19,609 nt of DNA, taken from NCBI GenBank assembly GCA_016934875.1, contig JAFGSC010000144.1, forward strand, positions 1 to 19,609. The letters run 5' to 3'. Source of the stretch: Candidatus Atribacteria bacterium (lineage in GTDB: Bacteria > Atribacterota > Phoenicimicrobiia > Phoenicimicrobiales > Stramentimicrobiaceae). Below the pieces are notes generated by a model. That model did no database searches. It was not told the origin of the DNA and saw nothing but the letters and a program-made list of their open reading frames with translations. Below are positions 17,000 to 19,609 of this stretch, piece by piece. Position numbers and translations under genes: made by a program. Position 1 is the stretch's first letter; every line of letters starts with the position of its first letter.

Positions 17000-18460
17000 A
17001 TGGCAAGCTTAAAAGTTCTTTTAGGGTTATATCCAAAAACTGCTGAGTTAGAAGCAAAAAGAGCATCGCTCGAAAAAGAATATACAGACCTGCTCGAATA
17101 TTTAAAATCAGCGGAACTGGCAGAATATACTGAGCTTGAAAAAATTGTGCCCACTGCAGATTTTGAAAACCGTAAAAAAGAAATAAAATCTCAAAAATTC
17201 AGCGAAACTGAAGAATATAGGAAAGAAAAAGAATTTCTGAGACTGCAGAAAGACCCGGATATTAAAAATTTTCTCAAAATTAAATCATCTGTCGAACTTA
17301 AAAGCCTGAAAGAATTTGAAGGATCGGACGAATATAAAAATTACAAAAACCTTGAAAAATTTTTAGGTTCGGAAGAATACAAACAGGCAAAATATAACAG
17401 CAAACCAAAAGATTTTAAAAACACGCCTGAATACAGGAAAGAGCAGGAATTCAATTCTATTGCCGGTTCTCACAGGGTGAAAACCAATCTGAAATTTAAG
17501 AACTCGAAAAACTACCAGCGCTACCTTGTCGCAGCAGAATCGGAAAAGCTCGTCCGGTATGAAGAACTTAAAGAGTATATTTCAACAGAAGAATTTAAAA
17601 AAACCAAAGAGTATATGTTGCTTTCAGGCAATAAAAAATACGAGTTGTCTGATGAATATAAGAAAGAGAAAAGATATCATGAGCTTAATAATTCCGACAG
17701 AATTAAATGGTACAAAAAAGTTAAAGATTCACCGAAATTTGATGAAATAAAAAACTGGAAACTAACCTTTAGCGAAAACTTTGAAAATGAAAAGCTCGAC
17801 CGTAAAAAGTGGATTACAAAATATTTCTGGGGCGAGTCTATCCTGCACGACAGTTATTCACTTGCAGATGAGAAACAATGTTATACCGATGGCAAAAACC
17901 TGGAAATTCATAACAGTGTGCTAAAAATTGTCACCCGCAAAGAAAAAGCAGAAGGTAAGGCATGGAATCCAAAAATCGGGTTTTTCCCAAGACAATTTGA
18001 GTACACTTCAGGTTTGATTAACACAGGGGCAAGCTTCAGACAAAAATATGGCATATTCGAGGCTAAGATCAGGTTTGGCAAAAAATATCCTGTAAACCAG
18101 ACATTCTGGATGTTATCCGATCAGATACTCCCTCATATAGATGTAGCTAAAGCTCAGAAAAAACTTCAGTTGGGTAATTTCTGGGGAAACCTTACCGAAC
18201 CCAACGGGGTAAGGAAATTTTCTTCAAAAGTTGGACTTTCAAAGCTTTCTAACGATTTTTATATTTACCGCCTTGAATGGACTCCCGGTAAACTTGTATG
18301 GAAAATAAACGGTCTGACCATTGCTACTGCCACCGCAGGAGTGCCACAGGATCCGATGTACCTGAATTTCAGTTCCGCTTTATATAAGGATACAAATGGT
18401 ACGGTTTTACCTGCTTCAATGGAGATTGACTGGGTAAGGTGTTACCAGGAGGTAGAATAA
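17000..18460 (+). CDS. Charged-repeat protein with catalytically degenerate GH16 domain
   Basis: A 486-residue protein in two parts. Residues 1-250 are Lys/Glu-rich, probably helical, and built on a degenerate S-x-E-Y-K motif (see repeat entry). Residues ~252-486 have the GH16 (laminarinase-like, concanavalin A-fold) layout: WKLTFSENFENEKLDRKKW, a GLINTGASFRQKYGIFEAKI strand set, QTFWMLS (367-373), YRLEWTPGKLVWKING, and the closing MEIDWVRCYQ. The GH16 active site is normally E-x-D-x-E or E-x-D-x-x-E; here it reads HIDVAK (379-384), keeping only the Asp. Both catalytic Glu are absent, so glycan binding or structure is likelier than hydrolysis. There is no signal peptide: the N-terminus MASLKVLLGLYPKT is too short and polar. 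ATG 17000 is the only sensible start. A cytoplasmic location, or an unrecognised export route, is implied. Confidence 0.8.
   Translation: MASLKVLLGLYPKTAELEAKRASLEKEYTDLLEYLKSAELAEYTELEKIVPTADFENRKKEIKSQKFSETEEYRKEKEFLRLQKDPDIKNFLKIKSSVELKSLKEFEGSDEYKNYKNLEKFLGSEEYKQAKYNSKPKDFKNTPEYRKEQEFNSIAGSHRVKTNLKFKNSKNYQRYLVAAESEKLVRYEELKEYISTEEFKKTKEYMLLSGNKKYELSDEYKKEKRYHELNNSDRIKWYKKVKDSPKFDEIKNWKLTFSENFENEKLDRKKWITKYFWGESILHDSYSLADEKQCYTDGKNLEIHNSVLKIVTRKEKAEGKAWNPKIGFFPRQFEYTSGLINTGASFRQKYGIFEAKIRFGKKYPVNQTFWMLSDQILPHIDVAKAQKKLQLGNFWGNLTEPNGVRKFSSKVGLSKLSNDFYIYRLEWTPGKLVWKINGLTIATATAGVPQDPMYLNFSSALYKDTNGTVLPASMEIDWVRCYQEVE
17108..17749 (+). repeat. Degenerate S-x-E-Y-K protein repeats
   Basis: Protein-level repeats in the first half of the GH16-like gene. 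Copies begin near residues 37 (SAELAEY), 68 (SETEEYRKEKEF), 109 (SDEYKNYKNL), 124 (SEEYKQAK), 142 (TPEYRKEQEF), 169 (SKNYQRY), 195 (STEEFKKTKEY), 217 (SDEYKKEKRY) and 244 (SPKFDEIKNW). Spacing varies from about 12 to 30 residues. Common features are a Ser/Thr, one or two acidic residues, Tyr/Phe, Lys/Arg, and a later Lys-x-Tyr/Phe. DNA identity between copies is low, so they are old or under selection for pattern only. Confidence 0.6.
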
Positions 18461-18621
18461 GAATTACAAAACTCTGTATCTTTTATATGACCCGTTTTTG
18501 TCAGGGCAGAAATATTCCTGAACTTGTTGATATGTTGCATCAACAGTCTGTTTAGGCTGTAATCGCTTATTAATTCATCAAAATCAAGGATTTTATTAAT
18601 CTGTTTTGGTTCTGTTATCAT
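18442..18621 (-). CDS. Possible 59-aa ORF, reverse strand
   Basis: ATG at 18621 (reading leftwards) gives 59 codons ending in TAA at 18442-18444, overlapping the 3' end of the GH16-like gene by 19 bp. The peptide begins MITEPKQINKILDFDELISD, with a likely amphipathic helix in NRLLMQHINKF, and has normal amino-acid balance for this genome. It covers about half of the gap between the GH16-like gene and the dodecin. No promoter box or family is recognised. It could be a small protein or chance. Confidence 0.35.
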   Translation of the reverse strand: MITEPKQINKILDFDELISDYSLNRLLMQHINKFRNISALTKTGHIKDTEFCNSYSTSW

Positions 18622-18815
18622 ATCTTTTGGTTTATTTATTACCTATCATAATAAGCCACCTGATAAAAAACTCGGTTCGAATCTCGTGATTAGTAAAGGT
18701 CTTTTACCCTGATAAAAATAAAAAATAAAGACTAACTACAGATTAAAACTGTATTATTATATTGTTACTAAATATGAAACAAAATTTACAATAAATTAAT
18801 ACGGGTAAGAATACT
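18622..18815. other. AT-rich intergenic stretch, nothing assigned
   Basis: This 194-bp stretch between the small ORF and the dodecin stop is AT-rich. A GGTTCGAATC string near 18675 resembles a tRNA T-loop, but no T-stem or acceptor stem pairs around it. No promoter or long stem was seen. Confidence 0.4.
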
Positions 18816-19022
18816 CTATTCACCATGAAACCTGAAAGATAACCTTACTTTGGTTCGGTATGCTACCACCTTACCTTCCTCGATTTTCATGTCCTGGGAA
18901 ACTACTTCTGCAACCCGTAAATCCTTTAAAGTCTTACAAGCCTGGTCAATGGCAATTTTGGCAGCTTCTTCCCAGGAAACCTGGCTGGTGCCGATCAGTT
19001 CGATTACTTTGTAAACACTCAT
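18816..19022 (-). CDS. Dodecin-family protein lacking the flavin-stacking Trp
   Basis: A 68-residue dodecin: SVYKVIELIGTS (2-13), SWEEAAKIAI, then TLKDLRVAEVVSQDMKIEEG and a closing strand AYRTKVRLSFRF. Dodecins form hollow 12-mers; flavin-binding members stack flavin on a Trp in the motif L-x-W-x-E-V. Here that position is Val37 (LRVAEV), as I recall for the calcium dodecin Rv0379 of M. tuberculosis, so flavin storage is doubtful. I chose ATG 19022 because GGAGGG lies 7 nt upstream and the family's N-terminus begins there; ATGs at 19040 and 19037 lie over the ribosome binding site. The gene stands alone, on the opposite strand from the GH16-like gene. Confidence 0.9.
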   Translation of the reverse strand: MSVYKVIELIGTSQVSWEEAAKIAIDQACKTLKDLRVAEVVSQDMKIEEGKVVAYRTKVRLSFRFHGE

Positions 19023-19029
19023 AACATTT

Positions 19030-19035
19030 CCCTCC
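19030..19035 (-). promoter_or_regulatory. Strong Shine-Dalgarno of the dodecin gene
   Basis: GGAGGG on the reverse strand, 7 nt before ATG 19022. It decides the start of the gene. The other genes in this window, as expected in Bacteroidota, lack such a site, so it stands out. Confidence 0.65.
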
Positions 19036-19101
19036 ATCATTTTATACCATCCTGTTTAAGATGGAATTATTAATTAGATAATCAGTCAAATACGCTATAT
19101 A

Positions 19102-19130
19102 AATTTACAAATTATGAAGGTCATTGTCAA
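19102..19130 (-). promoter_or_regulatory. Sigma70-like promoter candidate for the dodecin gene
   Basis: On the reverse strand TTGACA (19125-19130), a 17-nt spacer and TAAATT (19102-19107) give a classic -35/-10 arrangement rather than TTTG/TAnnTTTG. The leader to ATG 19022 would be about 70 nt. The -10 matches TATAAT at four of six positions. Confidence 0.35.
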
Positions 19131-19173
19131 GCTATGATGTGGTTTTTTTAACCTGGGTATTTGCAAAGCATAT

Positions 19174-19202
19174 GGTTGAAGGAATAGGCTATCCCTTGAA
19201 CC
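19174..19202. repeat. 29-nt near-perfect palindrome
   Basis: GGTTGAAGGAATAG (19174-19187) and CTATCCCTTGAACC (19189-19202) pair at 12 of 14 positions around a single G. It lies in the ~390-bp non-coding stretch upstream of the dodecin. It could be an operator or part of a structured RNA. The rest of 19131-19411 shows no convincing gene. Confidence 0.5.
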
Positions 19203-19251
19203 AGGAGATACCCTGATAACCTTGCCTCCTAAAGGTAAGCACGGTTTTATT

Positions 19252-19300
19252 AAAAAAAAGCGGAGATAAAAACAAAAGCCCTGCTCTTGCCCATATCTCC
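19252..19300 (-). terminator. Possible rho-independent terminator, leftward
   Basis: Read on the reverse strand, GGAGATA (19300-19294) pairs with TATCTCC (19268-19262) across a 25-nt loop, followed by GC and a run of eight T (19259-19252). It would end a leftward transcript entering from the right. The long loop weakens the case. Confidence 0.35.
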
Positions 19301-19411
19301 ATACTTCTTCAGCGCCCTGTTTTCATCCTGTTATTAAGGATCAAGCAAAAAATATGTGGACATAAAGAAATTTTTAAAAAATGCTACAATTAATAATTTA
19401 ATCAAAGATTC

Positions 19412-19573
19412 CCTCGCCAATGGCGAGGACAAACAACAATTCCTTAGTTGATGGGCTGCTGTTTGAGCAAAGTCGGAGCGGTAGCGGAGACGGTGCGAGC
19501 CTGCCTCGACGTCAGGCAGGTTCAGCCCATCAGGCATTTTTTGGTTCCTTTTTTTTGCCGGAAAAAAAGGAAC
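19412..19573. repeat. Hairpin-rich structured intergenic repeat
   Basis: Four perfect inverted repeats lie in 162 bp: CCTCGCC/GGCGAGG (19412-19428, 3-nt loop); TGATGGGCTG/CAGCCCATCA (19449-19458 and 19523-19532) enclosing CCTGCCT/AGGCAGG (19500-19520, 7-nt loop); and GTTCCTTTTTTT/AAAAAAAGGAAC (19544-19573, 6-nt loop). The inner part, near 19474-19495, is rich in GGAGCGG/GCGGAGACGG strings. GC is far above the surroundings. A reverse-strand frame spans it but its peptide is low-complexity and cut by the hairpins. It resembles dispersed intergenic repeats of Bacteroidota; copy number cannot be judged here. Confidence 0.55.
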
Positions 19574-19609
19574 AAGAAAAAAGAAACTGCCACGGGACTT
19601 ACTCAACCA

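Noticed and set aside
18660..18700. Possible tRNA (GGTTCGAATC T-loop string)
   Set aside because: Neither strand gives a paired 5-bp T-stem, and no anticodon arm or acceptor stem can be built around it.
19080..19325. Long stop-free reverse-strand frame (about 75 codons) upstream of dodecin
   Set aside because: It has no start codon near its beginning, crosses a T-run hairpin and the dodecin promoter region, and matches no family I know.
19334..19606. 90-aa reverse-strand ORF at the right edge
   Set aside because: It runs through several perfect hairpins of the structured repeat, the peptide is low-complexity at its start, and no domain is recognisable.
1..19609. CRISPR array, integrase, toxin-antitoxin or anti-phage defence genes
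   Set aside because: No regularly spaced direct repeats and no recognisable nuclease, integrase, toxin or defence protein were found on either strand.

Overview
The window looks like a chromosomal segment of a Bacteroidota bacterium, probably a Bacteroidales-like or marine/sediment lineage; genus cannot be called. The support is two type IX secretion (T9SS) C-terminal sorting domains, a secreted FNYQAVARD-type protein typical of the phylum, a Bacteroidota-type YfhO protein, mostly Shine-Dalgarno-less A-rich start regions, and several TTTG-N18/19-TAnnTTTG promoters.

Layout. Positions 2-580 are the 3' end of a secreted T9SS cargo protein. From 702 to 11030 runs a surface-glycan locus: a GT4 glycosyltransferase, an AsnB-type amidotransferase, a convergent minus-strand GT4, then a tightly overlapping plus-strand run of methyltransferase, GT4, DUF268-like methyltransferase, FkbM methyltransferase, GT11 (fucosyltransferase-type) and a Wzx-type flippase. 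This run (5026-11030) is very AT-rich (about 25% GC in a sampled stretch). The low GC continues into the first ~310 bp of the following yfhO gene and then rises from about 29% to 45%, so the edge of the variable glycan cassette appears to lie inside that gene. No Wzy polymerase, initiating transferase or sugar-nucleotide synthesis genes are visible, so the locus must be completed outside the window.

From 11083 on, GC is higher: a large YfhO membrane protein, a LarA-family (nickel-pincer racemase type) enzyme, a 130-bp foldback MITE-like element, and a pair of exported proteins: a small T9SS cargo protein and an FNYQAVARD protein that ends in a C1q-like domain. At 17000-18460 is the most unusual gene: a protein with about 250 residues of charged S-x-E-Y-K repeats joined to a GH16-fold domain whose catalytic glutamates are missing, and with no signal peptide.

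The right end (18442-19609) holds a possible 59-aa minus-strand ORF, a dodecin of the type lacking the flavin-stacking tryptophan (preceded by a strong Shine-Dalgarno and a TTGACA box, both atypical here), and about 500 bp of non-coding DNA rich in hairpins that looks like a structured intergenic repeat.

How the genes work together: the central locus should assemble a methylated, possibly fucosylated and amidated surface polysaccharide and flip its lipid-linked unit across the inner membrane. The flanking secreted proteins are cell-surface or extracellular. No CRISPR array, rRNA, tRNA, integrase or transposase gene was found.
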